Part shown: one piece after another, positions 1 through 8,708 of the stretch
Numbering within the stretch: the first letter of the stretch is position 1
Layout of the letters: the number at the start of each line of letters is the position of its first letter
From: JANQOH01 sp965201115
GTDB taxonomy: Bacteria > Pseudomonadota > Alphaproteobacteria > UBA7887
Assembly: GCA_965201115.1 (NCBI GenBank)
Contig: OZ241745.1
Span: forward strand, 558,001 to 622,000
Reading direction: 5' to 3'
Length of the DNA: 64,000 nt
Made by a program: the position numbers and the translations under genes
Notes under the pieces: generated by a model
Seen by the model: only the letters and a program-made list of their open reading frames with translations
The model's database searches: none
What the model was told of the DNA's origin: nothing

Positions 1-786
1 CCGGGCGGGCGCAAAACGCAGCTCCCACACCGCCGGCGCCGCGCCTTGCGCAAACGTGCGGGCGAGACGCCAACCCCGCCGAAGGCGGGGCCCGGGAGCG
101 CGGGCTTCCAGCCCGCACGTCGCAACCCCCGCGAACGTCGCCGGGCGGGGGCGCAAACCGCCGCGCATACGCGCCGACGACGCGCCTGACGCAAACGTGC
201 GGCCTGGAAGGCCGCGCTCCCGGGCCCCGCCTTCGGCGGGGTTTACGTTGCGGCAACCGCGCGCCAGCGCGGCCCGGGAGCGCGGGCTTCCAGCCCGCAC
301 GTCGCAAGCCCCGCGAACATTGCCGGGCGGGGGCGCAAACCGCCGCGCACACACGCCGACGACGCGCCTGGCGCAAACGTGCGGGCTGGAAGCCCGCGGT
401 CCCGGGCCCCGCCTTCGGCGGGGTTTGCGCGTTGCGGCAACCGCGCGCCAGCGCGGCCCGGGAGCGCGGGCTTCCAGCCCGCACGTCGCAAGCCCCGCGA
501 ACGTTGCCGGGCGGGGCGCAAAACGCCGCGCACACACGCCGCCGCGCCTTGGGGGAACGTGCGGCCTGGAAGCCCGCGCTCCCGGGCCCCGCCTTCGGCG
601 GGGTTGGCGTTTTGCGGCAACCGCGCGCCAGCGCGGCCCGGGAGCGCGGGCTTCCAGCCCGCACGTCGCAAGCCCCGCGAACGTTGCCGGGCGGGGCGCA
701 AACGCCGCGCCTCTCCCGCCGGCGCCGCGCCTGGCACAAACGTGCGGGCTGGAAGCCCGCGCTCCCGGGCCCCGCCTTCGGCGGGG
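1..786. repeat. Tandem array of ~181-bp palindromic units, left of the RAYT gene
   Basis: About four units. Each has a left arm, a ~60-100 nt core and a right arm that is the reverse complement of the left arm. Arms contain two small hairpins: CCCCGCCGAAGGCGGGG (7-bp stem, 3-nt loop) and GCGGGCTTCCAGCCCGC (7-bp stem, 3-nt loop). Unit ends fall near 241, 423, 604 and 786, a period of ~181 bp. In internal units the first hairpin of the left arm is replaced by a related palindrome, CCGCGCGCCAGCGCGG. The array ends directly at the stop codon of the transposase gene. Long open frames here are by-products of the GC-rich repeat and are not genes. Confidence 0.9.
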
Positions 787-1404
787 TCATGTTTGTGTGC
801 GGGCGTTGGCCGAGGACCAGCGCCAGTCTTCCGGTTTGCCGCACAGGCGGGCCTTCGCCGGGTTTTCGCGTATGTAGCGGCGGGCCGACTCGAGGTGGGC
901 GTCGTCGCGCACATAGCGGTCGAAATAATCCACCGCCCAGAATTTTCCGCGGCGGCCGAGAAGACGATTGGCCCGGTTTGCGGTCCACGATTTCCACGAA
1001 TGCACGACGCCGGAGAGCCTGTGCCCCGGCATTTGCGCGGCGAGAACGTGAACATGGTTGGGCATCACGCACCATTCGAGCAGCCGGTAGCGTTTGCCGT
1101 CGAAATGGAGAAGCGCGCGCTGGACCGTCGCCGCCACTTCGGGGCAGGCGAGCCAGCAGGCGCCGTGTCCCTTGTCCTCGAAAGCGGCGATGCGCGCGCG
1201 CAGCGCCGCGTCGCCGCGGTCCTGCAATTCCTCGCGCCAGCGCTCCAGCAACCGCCGCGGCATGCTGTCGGCGAGGCGGAACACGATGGTCTGCACGACA
1301 TCCCCCGAATCGAGATGCGGCAAGTATCCGCGCGACCGCCAGCCGCTGTGCGCCGACAACTCCGCGAGCGCCCGGCTTGCGGGGAGCTTGACCATGCCGC
1401 GCAT
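787..1404 (-). CDS. REP-associated tyrosine transposase (RAYT)
   Basis: A 205-residue protein of the Y1/TnpA-REP family. These single-domain HUH nucleases nick single-stranded DNA at palindromic REP hairpins. The HUH motif is visible as PNHVHVL (His117 and His119). The C-terminal block YFDRYVRD (Tyr160/Tyr164) supplies the candidate catalytic tyrosine, followed by the family's RYIRENP and W-R-W-SS signature. Length is normal for the family. ATG at 1404 is preferred; a TTG at 1413 and ATG at 1395 are in frame, and no strong ribosome-binding site separates them. The gene lies between two arrays of ~181-bp palindromic units, the usual RAYT/REP arrangement. Its substrates are therefore inferred to be those units and their dispersed relatives. 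The frame appears intact. Confidence 0.9.
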   Translation of the reverse strand: MRGMVKLPASRALAELSAHSGWRSRGYLPHLDSGDVVQTIVFRLADSMPRRLLERWREELQDRGDAALRARIAAFEDKGHGACWLACPEVAATVQRALLHFDGKRYRLLEWCVMPNHVHVLAAQMPGHRLSGVVHSWKSWTANRANRLLGRRGKFWAVDYFDRYVRDDAHLESARRYIRENPAKARLCGKPEDWRWSSANARTQT

Positions 1405-1429
1405 TTTACACAAACGCGGTTTCTCCCCT

Positions 1430-2440
1430 CAATCCCGCCGAAGGCGGGGCCCGGGAGCGCGGGCTTCCAGCCCGCACGTTGCAAGCCCCGCGAACGGTGC
1501 CGGGAAGGGCGCAAACCGCCGCGCATACGCGCCGACGACGCGCCTTGCGCAAACGTGCGGCCTGGAAGACCGCACGTCGCAACCCGCACGAACATTGCCG
1601 GGCGGGGCGCAAACGCAGCGCACACACGCCGCCGCCGCGCCTGGCGCAAACGTGCGGCCTGGAAGGCCGCGGTCCCGGGCCCCGCCTGCGGCGGGGTTGG
1701 CGTTGCGACAACCGCGCGCCAGCGCGGCCCGGGAGCGCGGGCTTCCAGCCCGCACGTCGCAAGCCCCGCGAACGTTGCCGGGCGGGGCGCAAACCGCCGC
1801 GCATACGCGCCGACGACGCGCCTGGCGCAAACGTGCGGGCTGGAAGGCCGCGCTCCCGGGCCCCGCTTCGGCGGGGTTGGCGTTGCGGCAACCGCGCGCC
1901 AGCGCGGCCTGGGAGCGCGGGCTTCCAGCCCGCACGTCGCAAGCCCCGCGAACGTTGCCGGGAAGGGCGCAAACCGCCGCGCATACGCGCCGACGACGCG
2001 CCTGACGCAAACGTGCGGCCTGGAAGGCCGCGCTCCCGGGCCCCGCCTTCGGCGGGGTTGGCGTTTTGCTGAAACCGCGCGCCAGCGCGGCCCGGGACCG
2101 CGGGCTTCCAGCCCGCACGTCGCAAGCCCCGCGAACGACGCCGGGCGGGCGCAAACGCCGCGCATACGCGCCGACGACGCGCCTGGCGCAAACGTGCGGG
2201 CTGGAAGCCCGCGCTCCCGGGCCCCGCCTTCGGCGGGGTTGGCGTTGCGGCAACCGCGCGCCAGCGCGGCCCGGGAGCGCGGGCTTCCAGCCCGCACGTC
2301 GCAACCCCCGTGAACGTTGCCGGGCGGGGGCGCAAACGCCGCGCATACGCGCCGGCGACGCGCCTGGCGCAAACGTGCGGGCTGGAAGCCCGCGCTCCCG
2401 GGCCCCGCCTTCGGCGGGGTTGGCGCCTTGGGGGAACGTG
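1430..2440. repeat. Tandem array of ~181-bp palindromic units, right of the RAYT gene
   Basis: Five to six units of the same family as the left array. Right-arm ends lie near 1697, 1877, 2058, 2239 and 2420, so the period is 180-181 bp. Cores are highly similar between units; a few point differences sit in hairpin loops or are matched across the stem. Two units carry CCCCGCCTGCGG or CCCCGCTTCGG variants of the terminal hairpin. The array stops ~100 bp before the DUF262 gene. Confidence 0.9.
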
Positions 2441-2461
2441 CGGGCGGGACGCGCGGGCGCC

Positions 2462-2491
2462 TTGACCGTCCGGGGGCGCCGGGTTTACGTA
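2462..2491 (+). promoter_or_regulatory. Candidate promoter for the DUF262-HEPN module
   Basis: TTGACC at 2462-2467 and TACGTA at 2486-2491 are separated by 18 nt, just after the repeat array and ~50 nt upstream of the DUF262 start. Match to the sigma-70 consensus is partial, so this is tentative. Confidence 0.3.
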
Positions 2492-2538
2492 CCGCCGCCG
2501 CAACCGGGCCGCCGCGGCGGCGCATGGAGGATGACGAA

Positions 2539-3636
2539 ATGCCCGATGCCGAATATCGCGCCGACGACCATGAGGCCGCGCGCCTGGAGGGCGACGATGC
2601 CGTGTATGCCGACGACGAAGCGGCCGATCCGGTCCGTTACTCGATCGCGAGCTACGGCGCGGACATGCAGACCGACGAGACGATCCGGCGGCTGGAGCGC
2701 GGCGATATCGACGTGCCGGATCTCCAGCGGCACTACGTCTGGACGCGCGGGCAGGCTTCGCGCTTTGTCGAGTCCCTTGTGCTGGGCCTTCCCGTTCCCG
2801 GCATATTCCTGTTCCGGGAATCCGGAACCGAAAGGCTCATGGTGGTGGATGGGCAGCAGCGGTTGAAGACCTTGCAGTTATTCTACAGCGGCCGTTTCAA
2901 CGACGACCGGACATTCCGGCTGGTCGGGGTATCGGAGGAATTCGACGGCAAAACCTACAGGGAATTGTCGATTCTCGACCGGCGGCGTTTGGACGACTCG
3001 ATTCTCCACGCCACGATATTCCAGCAGACCCGGCCCGGAAACGATCGAATCTCGATATACTCCATGTTCGAACGCCTGAATACCGGCGGGACCGAGCTTG
3101 CGCCGCAGGAAATCCGATCGTTCGTATATTGCGGAAAGTTTAACGATTTGTTGCGCGAACTCGCCGAAAACGCGGACTGGCGGGAAATCTACGGCAACCG
3201 GAGCGTGAGAAAAAAGGACGAAGAAATCATCCTCCGGTTCTTCTCCCTGTATTTCAACATCGATGCGTATCGACGTCCAATGAAAAGGTTTCTCAACGAT
3301 TTCATGGACAAGAACAAGGGCCTGGACAGCGGGCGGGAACACAGGTTCCGCGATCTGTTTGTGCGAACCGCCGCAACCGCCGCCCGCGTCTTGACGCGAT
3401 CGGCCTTTCGCCCGGAACGCGCCTTTAACGTCTCGGTGGCCGACGCCGCGCTGGTGGGGCTCGCCCATCGCCTGGAGCGGGGAGAGATTCGCGATCCGGA
3501 TGCCCTGCGGCGGCGCCACCGCGATTTGCTGGCCCGACTCCGGGACGAGGAACTGCACACCCGAGGAACGGTAGACAGGGAACGAATCGTCAAGCGCATC
3601 GAATATGCGCGTGAATCTTACGGGAATGTCGCATGA
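2539..3636 (+). CDS. DUF262 (ParB/Srx-fold, GmrSD N-like) domain protein
   Basis: A 365-residue protein. The N-terminal half carries the DUF262 signature: DVPDLQRHYVW near residues 58-68, then a segment ending in VVDGQQRLKTL (DGQQR at 104-108), the nucleotide-binding block of the ParB/Srx fold found in GmrS and related defence proteins. The second half is helical, with a FERLNTGG block typical of this family. I chose ATG 2539 because GGAGG at 2526-2530 lies at the right distance; an ATG at 2524 is in frame. The frame also extends upstream into repeat DNA, which is not coding. The stop overlaps the HEPN gene by 4 nt (ATGA), so the two are co-translated. GC is lower than in neighbours, suggesting transfer. 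Inferred role: sensor or regulator of the HEPN effector in a defence module. Confidence 0.85.
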   Translation: MPDAEYRADDHEAARLEGDDAVYADDEAADPVRYSIASYGADMQTDETIRRLERGDIDVPDLQRHYVWTRGQASRFVESLVLGLPVPGIFLFRESGTERLMVVDGQQRLKTLQLFYSGRFNDDRTFRLVGVSEEFDGKTYRELSILDRRRLDDSILHATIFQQTRPGNDRISIYSMFERLNTGGTELAPQEIRSFVYCGKFNDLLRELAENADWREIYGNRSVRKKDEEIILRFFSLYFNIDAYRRPMKRFLNDFMDKNKGLDSGREHRFRDLFVRTAATAARVLTRSAFRPERAFNVSVADAALVGLAHRLERGEIRDPDALRRRHRDLLARLRDEELHTRGTVDRERIVKRIEYARESYGNVA

Positions 3637-4103
3637 TCTCCCGCGACCTCGAGGGAATCCAGAGGGCTTTCGAGTCTGCGCGGGAGCACGCGGCCGCAAC
3701 CGAACCGCTCGCCGACCGGGCCCGCATAGCGCAATTCATGACAGTCCTGGCGTCCGGCTATCTGGAAGTCGCATGCAGGACCGTCCTGTCGGTGTATGCC
3801 GAACGCAACGCCGATCCGCGCGTCGCCGGCTTTGTCGGCAAGCGGCTCCGGCGTACAAGGAATCCGACCGTCGGAAACATCGCCGATCTCGTTCGCGATT
3901 TCGATGAGGAACGCGCCGGCGAGTTGTCGAGGTTCGCGTCGGACGACGTTTCGGATCGGATCGGAGCCATGGTTGCACAGCGGAACCGGATTGCCCACGG
4001 GGATCCGCAAAACGTCGAATTGGCGACCGTGACGACCCAATTCAGGGCCGCGAGAAAACTTGCGCGGAAACTCGCGGCGCTGTTCGACGTCGAGGGGCTG
4101 TGA
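3633..4103 (+). CDS. HEPN-domain protein (MAE_28990/RiboL-PSP-like), putative RNase effector
   Basis: A 156-residue all-helical protein. Near the C-terminus it has RNRIAHG (Arg117-x4-His122), the R-x4-6-H active-site motif of HEPN ribonucleases. An upstream YLEVACR segment around residue 43 fits the first core helix of the MAE_28990/RiboL-PSP HEPN families. Those families are known neighbours of DUF262 genes in predicted defence and toxin-antitoxin loci. The start overlaps the DUF262 stop (ATGA at 3633-3636), so expression is coupled. Function is inferred from motif and context: RNA cleavage held in check, or triggered, by the DUF262 partner. A non-catalytic binding role is possible. Confidence 0.75.
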   Translation: MISRDLEGIQRAFESAREHAAATEPLADRARIAQFMTVLASGYLEVACRTVLSVYAERNADPRVAGFVGKRLRRTRNPTVGNIADLVRDFDEERAGELSRFASDDVSDRIGAMVAQRNRIAHGDPQNVELATVTTQFRAARKLARKLAALFDVEGL

Positions 4104-4149
4104 ACGGGAGGCAAGACGATGACGCCCCGCGCCCGCCGGCGCCGCGCCT

Positions 4150-4345
4150 TGTGCAAACGTGCGGGCGGGACGCCAACCCCGCCGAAGGCGGGGCCCGGGA
4201 CCGCGGCCTTCCAGCCCGCACGTTGCACCCCGCACGAACGTTGCCGAACGGGGCGCAAACGCCGCGCCTCTCCCGCCGGTATCGCGCCTTGCGCAAACGT
4301 GCGGCCTGGAAGGCCGCGGTCCCGGGCCCCGCCTTCGGCGGGGTT
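4150..4345. repeat. Dispersed palindromic element (REPIN-like)
   Basis: A complete element at 4177-4343: left arm beginning CCCCGCCGAAGGCGGGG, right arm its reverse complement ending CCCCGCCTTCGGCGGGG. A partial right-arm fragment lies just upstream at ~4154-4170. It fills the gap between the HEPN gene and the phage-like cluster. Confidence 0.85.
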
Positions 4346-4357
4346 GGGGTCGCGCGC

Positions 4358-5716
4358 TCAATCCGGCGCCGGCGCGGGGTTGGGTTGGCGGCGGGCGGCG
4401 GCGAGTTCGGAGTCGGGGTCGAACTCCACGCCGTAGCGTTCGGCTACGGAGCGGATCAGGCGGAGCGCGGTGGGGGCGGCGAGGAGGCCGCGGTCGAGGG
4501 CGGGGAGGACGGCGGATACGGTGTCGGCGAGGGCGCGGGCGTGGCGGGTTTCGTCGCGCGGAGCGAGCTCGGGCCACTCCACGGTCGGGGTCATCGCGGG
4601 CGGCAGGGGGGCGCCGGGGTCGCGGCCCGCGGGGTCGCGGCGGCGGCGCACCGCGAACGCGCCGATCTCCTCGAGTATCGCCGTCCACTCGCGGCGGCGC
4701 AGGGCCAGCGCCTTGAACGCCGGGTCGGCCATCTCGGCGGCGGTGGCGCGGTTGACATCGCCGCCGCCGCCGAACCAATGCTCGGGCCAGCCCATGCCCG
4801 CCAGCACATGGTTGCGCAAGGTGCGCGAGGCGGCGGCCACATCGGCGCCGTTGAGCGGCGGCGCAAGCGCCCGCCACGTCTCGTACTGGTTATGCACCAT
4901 CGCGGCGCCGGGCGTGGGCACGCCGATCTCCGCGGCGCGCCTCTCGATTTCGTCGCCGCCGGCGTTCTCGACCGTGACGTCCCAGACAAAGGCGCGCAGG
5001 AACTCCGCGCGCTCGATCTCGCCGCGCATGAAGCGGTCGTAATCGGCCAGCCAGTCCTGCGCGGGGAGGAGGTCGGAGCGGCCGCGCGTCGCGCCCATCG
5101 GGCGGTTGCGCTGGAAGAGGAAACACTCGCCGCCGTCCATCGCGGCGCGCAAGCTCCGGGCGGCGGGGCCGAACACCGTTTCCGGGCCGTTGACGACCGT
5201 GCGGTAGCGGCGCGCGGGGGCGCCGGCGGCGCCGGCCGCGGCCACGCCGATGGGCTGCGAGGCGTTGTCGGGGTCGGGCACGACCTCGGCGATGCGGCAG
5301 GGGTCGAGATAGCCCAGCCGCGCGGCGCCCGACAGCGGATCGACGAACGCCGGCCAGCACTGCTCGCCGAACAGCGCCATCTCGCGCATGGCGCGCGGCA
5401 GGTTGCGGCGCATGTCGGTGATGGGGTCGCGCCAGAACTCGTCGAGCCAGCGTTGCGCGCGGGGGTCGGGCGCGGCGAGGCGCACGCCCTCGGCGAGCAG
5501 CCACGCGACGGGGAGCTCGATCAGGCGGTGGGCGAGGAGGTTGCTCTCCCACAGTTCGACGGCGCGCTCGCGCATGCGCGCCTGGGCGTCGGGGGAGAGG
5601 TCGCGGCGGGCGCCGGCGGCGGGGCGCCAACCGGGCTCGCCGCGCATTGCCGCGGCAACGGCGCGGGCGCGCCGCGGAGCGCCGGAGAGAAAGCGGATCA
5701 GGCGTCGGGGGAGCAT
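4358..5716 (-). CDS. Phage portal-like protein
   Basis: A 452-residue protein directly downstream of the terminase large subunit, the standard place of the portal. It has the helical, Arg-rich start and the mixed central region seen in phage portals. Features include an RAMREMALFGEQCWPAF block near residue 110, an LDPCRI segment and a central NQYETW. No transmembrane segments or enzyme motif are visible. The portal forms the DNA channel of the head and docks the terminase. The identification rests mainly on position, size and overall character, so it is less certain than the terminase. No capsid, protease or tail gene follows; the cluster ends at a palindromic element. The product may be a relic or a repurposed packaging protein. 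Confidence 0.6.
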   Translation of the reverse strand: MLPRRLIRFLSGAPRRARAVAAAMRGEPGWRPAAGARRDLSPDAQARMRERAVELWESNLLAHRLIELPVAWLLAEGVRLAAPDPRAQRWLDEFWRDPITDMRRNLPRAMREMALFGEQCWPAFVDPLSGAARLGYLDPCRIAEVVPDPDNASQPIGVAAAGAAGAPARRYRTVVNGPETVFGPAARSLRAAMDGGECFLFQRNRPMGATRGRSDLLPAQDWLADYDRFMRGEIERAEFLRAFVWDVTVENAGGDEIERRAAEIGVPTPGAAMVHNQYETWRALAPPLNGADVAAASRTLRNHVLAGMGWPEHWFGGGGDVNRATAAEMADPAFKALALRRREWTAILEEIGAFAVRRRRDPAGRDPGAPLPPAMTPTVEWPELAPRDETRHARALADTVSAVLPALDRGLLAAPTALRLIRSVAERYGVEFDPDSELAAARRQPNPAPAPD

Positions 5717-5762
5717 GGGCGGGGCCTCCGTCTGCGTTCGGGGGGTGCGGGAAGGCGCGCGA

Positions 5763-7076
5763 TCATCGGCGGCGGGGGGCGAAGGCGGCGCGGACTTGCG
5801 CGGGGGCGGCGGCGGGGGCGGCCGCGGCGCGGAGCGGGGGCGCGGCGGCGGCGGCGCAGGCCAGCGCGCCGGCCCAAAAGCGATCGGCGTGCGCGCCGCC
5901 CTCGCCGTCGGGAACCAGCCGCATGGCGCCCGTGAGCCCCACCATGCGCGTCACGCCGTGGAGATCGGCGCGCAGTGCGGGGTCGGGCGGAATGCGCAGG
6001 CGGCGCGTCTCGAGGCGCTCGCGCAGCGCGGTGGCGAGATCGAGCTTGCGCGGGGCGGTAAAGGCGACGCCTTCGACGCGGTCGGCGCCGTAGCGCGCCT
6101 TCATGCCCTCGACCGGCATTTCGCCGATGCCGGTGCGGTCGGCGGCGATGCGCACCGCGCGGTAGCGGCCGCGCATGGCGTCGAGCGCGGCGTCCTGGGC
6201 GGCGAAAGGCGCGTTGCGCAGCGTGCGGATCTCGCGCGTCCACGCCACATCGCCCACCATCTCGATCGCCCACGCGACCCACAGATCGTTGCGCCGCGCA
6301 ATGTCCACGCCGATGAAAACCGGCCCGCCGGCATAGCCCGCGGGCTTGCCGGCGGCGGCGTCCTCGGCGGCCAGTATGGTCTCCCACGACAGCCACGAGA
6401 GGCTTTCGTCGAGCCAGCGGCACTCGTATTCCTGCCGCCAGATGGCGTCGTCGGCGAGGCCGGCGCGCAACTCCCCGGCATCGACCGGGTAGCCCTCGGC
6501 GACCGCCTTGTGGATATCGACCGTGTGGCGCGACCACGACGACGCGCCGCCGGCGCCGCGCCCGGCCATGAGCTCGTGGAACTTGCCGCGCCGCCCTTTC
6601 GGCGTCGACGTGATGCGCAGCCGCCCGCCGCGCGTAACCGTGGGGTAGAGCGCCGCCCATATCCCGCGGCTGTCGCGGTGCAGCGCGAACTCGTCGAGAT
6701 AGACATGGCGGCTGTAGCCGCGCGCGGTGTCGGGGTTGGCGGGCAGCGCGGTGACCACGTTGCCGTCTCCCGCGTCCCACTCGTGCGCGCGGAACGCAAA
6801 GGCGCCCTCGCCGCCGCCGCCGGCCAGGGCGCGCGCGTGGACATGGACGCCGGCGCGCATGGCCTCGCGCGCCTGGCGCTCGCCGCGCGACAGGATCAGC
6901 CACGACGACGCGCGCCCGGCCCTGCGCGCCGCAAGCACGTCGAGGACGATTTCGAGCGTCGCGGTCCACGTCTTGCCGGTCTGGCGCGACCACATGCCGA
7001 TCTTGAAGCGGGCGTTGTCTTCGAGCCAGCGCCGCTGCCACGGCCACAGCTCGACATGGGGCGGCAGTTCGATCAC
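5763..7076 (-). CDS. Phage terminase large subunit
   Basis: A 437-residue packaging motor. The N-terminal ATPase has a Walker A-like SRQTGKT (residues 30-36) and Walker B VYLDEF (125-130). The C-terminal nuclease, an RNase H fold, has its acidic residues in GVDIARRND (Asp258), ADRTGIGE (Asp313) and HADRFWA near residue 408. These are the expected features of an ATP-driven enzyme that cuts and packages phage DNA, closest in style to Mu-like gp28 and gene-transfer-agent terminases. It starts with GTG at 7076, overlapping the upstream gene's stop by 4 nt (GTGA). All catalytic motifs look intact although capsid and tail genes are missing. A small terminase subunit was not recognised. Confidence 0.9.
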   Translation of the reverse strand: MIELPPHVELWPWQRRWLEDNARFKIGMWSRQTGKTWTATLEIVLDVLAARRAGRASSWLILSRGERQAREAMRAGVHVHARALAGGGGEGAFAFRAHEWDAGDGNVVTALPANPDTARGYSRHVYLDEFALHRDSRGIWAALYPTVTRGGRLRITSTPKGRRGKFHELMAGRGAGGASSWSRHTVDIHKAVAEGYPVDAGELRAGLADDAIWRQEYECRWLDESLSWLSWETILAAEDAAAGKPAGYAGGPVFIGVDIARRNDLWVAWAIEMVGDVAWTREIRTLRNAPFAAQDAALDAMRGRYRAVRIAADRTGIGEMPVEGMKARYGADRVEGVAFTAPRKLDLATALRERLETRRLRIPPDPALRADLHGVTRMVGLTGAMRLVPDGEGGAHADRFWAGALACAAAAAPPLRAAAAPAAAPAQVRAAFAPRRR

Positions 7077-7450
7077 GCGCCGCGCTCGCGGAGATGGGCG
7101 TCGATGGCGGCGATGCGCCCCGCCAGCCCGGCCACCGCTCTTTCGATGCCGTCGAGCGAGGCGCGGATGGCGCGCACATCGCCGCGGGTCTCGACGACGC
7201 CCTCAGCGACGCCGCGGAACTCGCGCGCGGCGGGCAGGGCGGCGACCGCGGCGGCGAGGCGGGCGTGATCGCGTTCGAGCGCGGCGAGGCGCGCGGCCAG
7301 GTCGTCCGCGCCGGCGGGCGCGGCGGGCGCGGAGCGGGGCGCGGCGGCGCGCAATATGCCCAGGCGCTGCAAGGCCAGCGCCACGCCGCCGAGCAGCACG
7401 AGAATGGCGGACACGCCGCCGAACGCCTCCCAGGCGCCGGCGTCGATCAC
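7073..7450 (-). CDS. Small membrane-anchored coiled-coil protein (DUF2730-like), phage cluster
   Basis: A 125-residue protein. One N-terminal transmembrane helix (about residues 10-30, rich in Val/Leu/Ala) is followed by an Arg- and Asp-rich coiled coil. This resembles the DUF2730-type proteins found just upstream of the terminase in Mu-like phages, where the role is unknown. The GTG start at 7450 is supported by a 4-nt overlap (GTGA) with the holin-like gene, and its own stop overlaps the terminase start in the same way. It could instead be a spanin-like component, but no lipobox is seen. Confidence 0.6.
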   Translation of the reverse strand: MIDAGAWEAFGGVSAILVLLGGVALALQRLGILRAAAPRSAPAAPAGADDLAARLAALERDHARLAAAVAALPAAREFRGVAEGVVETRGDVRAIRASLDGIERAVAGLAGRIAAIDAHLRERGA

Positions 7451-7953
7451 GGCGCCGCCGCGCCGCGCGCGCGCTTGTCGACGCCGCGCGCGCCGAACCA
7501 CCACAACACGCAGGTGGTGGACACATACAACACGGTATCGACGATGCGCGGGCGGATATCGAGGATCTCGACATCGGTGGCGCCGAGGCTGAAATAGATC
7601 GCCGCGACAAGCGCCAGGCTGCCGAGCGTGAGCAGCGGACGCAACAGGCCGCGCGCGACGTCGACAACCGTGAGCCACGGCGAATCGGCGCGGCCGAGGC
7701 GCCTGCCGGCGTCGCGGTAGCTGGCCTCGAGGGCGCTCCACGCGGCGGCGCTGTCCGCGCTCTCGGCGGCGATGGCGGCGGCGCTGCCGGCGGCCGCGGC
7801 CTCGACGCGCGCCAGCTCCATGTCGAGGCGGCGCAACTCGACCTCGCGCGCATGCGACTGGCGCGCGGACATGTATTCGGCGGCGAAACTGACCGCCGTG
7901 CCGAGGAGGCCGGTGGCCCCGCCGGTGAGGATTGCCATCAGGGCGTCGATCAT
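7447..7953 (-). CDS. Holin-like membrane protein, phage cluster
   Basis: A 168-residue protein. There is an N-terminal hydrophobic segment (ILTGGATGLLGTAVSF), a charged helical middle, and two hydrophobic segments in the C-terminal half (around residues 108-125 and 138-153). The layout resembles the three-helix holins of gene transfer agents and Mu-like prophages, which open the inner membrane for lysis. AGGAG lies 9 nt upstream of the ATG. The stop and start overlap both neighbours by 4 nt, so the gene is part of one leftward operon. The holin call is from topology and context. Confidence 0.6.
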   Translation of the reverse strand: MIDALMAILTGGATGLLGTAVSFAAEYMSARQSHAREVELRRLDMELARVEAAAAGSAAAIAAESADSAAAWSALEASYRDAGRRLGRADSPWLTVVDVARGLLRPLLTLGSLALVAAIYFSLGATDVEILDIRPRIVDTVLYVSTTCVLWWFGARGVDKRARGAAAP

Positions 7954-8441
7954 GGGTACGGAACTCCTGCGGCGGGCGCATATCCGGAATAGCCGGCCGG
8001 CGCCGCCGCGATGTGCAGAACGAAGGGCCGGCCGGCGGCCCAGGAGAGAAGCCGGCGCATGGCGGTGCGGGAGGCGAGCACGGCCCTCTGGCGCCGCCCG
8101 CCAACGGCGAGCGCGCCGCGGCGCTCGCCGGGCAACACGCAGCCCAGGGTGTGCGTGCGCAGGCCGCGCTCCACGTCGCCGCCGAGATTGCCGGCGTGGA
8201 ACAGGATGTGGCTGCGATCGGGCGCGCCGTACACGAGCAGGCAACGCCCGAAACGCGGCGAGATGTGCGGGCGCACCTCATAGGCGCCGGGCGGGATGCA
8301 CGACCGGTTGCGCCGGTTATGCCGCCAGGGCGGCTCCATGGTGTGCAGGCGCAGTTCGGGCGCGGCCGCCGGCCCGGCGCACAACACGCCGAGCGTGCCG
8401 TGGTCGGAGCCGCCGCCGCGAAGCAGCGTTGCGCATCTCAT
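7950..8441 (-). CDS. DUF5675 family protein, phage cluster
   Basis: A 163-residue protein. Its core matches the DUF5675 family of phage and prophage proteins: LRLHTMEPPW, then SCIPPGAYEV, HILFHAGN and HTLGCVLPG. Family members sit in lysis regions and have a His/Cys arrangement that recalls L,D-transpeptidase-type folds, but their biochemical role is not established. ATG at 8441 is preceded by AGGAAAGGA. It is the first gene of the run of 4-nt-overlapping genes down to the terminase. It is separated from the Mor-like gene upstream by a palindromic element and a tRNA on the opposite strand. Confidence 0.75.
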   Translation of the reverse strand: MRCATLLRGGGSDHGTLGVLCAGPAAAPELRLHTMEPPWRHNRRNRSCIPPGAYEVRPHISPRFGRCLLVYGAPDRSHILFHAGNLGGDVERGLRTHTLGCVLPGERRGALAVGGRRQRAVLASRTAMRRLLSWAAGRPFVLHIAAAPAGYSGYAPAAGVPYP

Positions 8442-8480
8442 CGGGCGTCCTTTCCTGTGTGCGGGGGCGACTTTCGAAAA

Positions 8481-8648
8481 CCCCGCCGAAGGCGGGGCCC
8501 GGGACCGCGGGCATCCCTGCCCGCACGCCGCAATCGCCGCGGGCGCCGGCGGGCGGGGGGCGGCGACCGCGCCTCCCTCCCCAACGCCGCGCCCGGCGCA
8601 AACGTGCGGCCTGGAAGGCCGCGGTCCCGGGCCCCGCCTGCGGCGGGG
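8481..8648. repeat. Dispersed palindromic element inside the phage-like cluster
   Basis: Left arm CCCCGCCGAAGGCGGGG plus GCGGGCATCCCTGCCCGC-type hairpin; right arm GCGGCCTGGAAGGCCGC plus CCCCGCCTGCGGCGGGG. It lies between the DUF5675 gene and tRNA-Arg. Confidence 0.8.
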
Positions 8649-8708
8649 CAGAAGCGCGCCGCGCGCCCCTTGCGGCGCGCTTGGCGGCGGGTTACGATGC
8701 GCCGCCGC

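Noticed and set aside
1..2440. CRISPR-like array
   Set aside because: Units are 181 bp, palindromic as a whole, and the cores are nearly identical between units; there are no variable spacers and no cas genes.
56..2525. Several long open frames on both strands over the repeat arrays (up to ~640 residues)
   Set aside because: They consist of the repeat unit read in different frames (recurring GWKPALPG/ARASSPHVA-type strings). Stop codons are rare in this GC-rich repeat.
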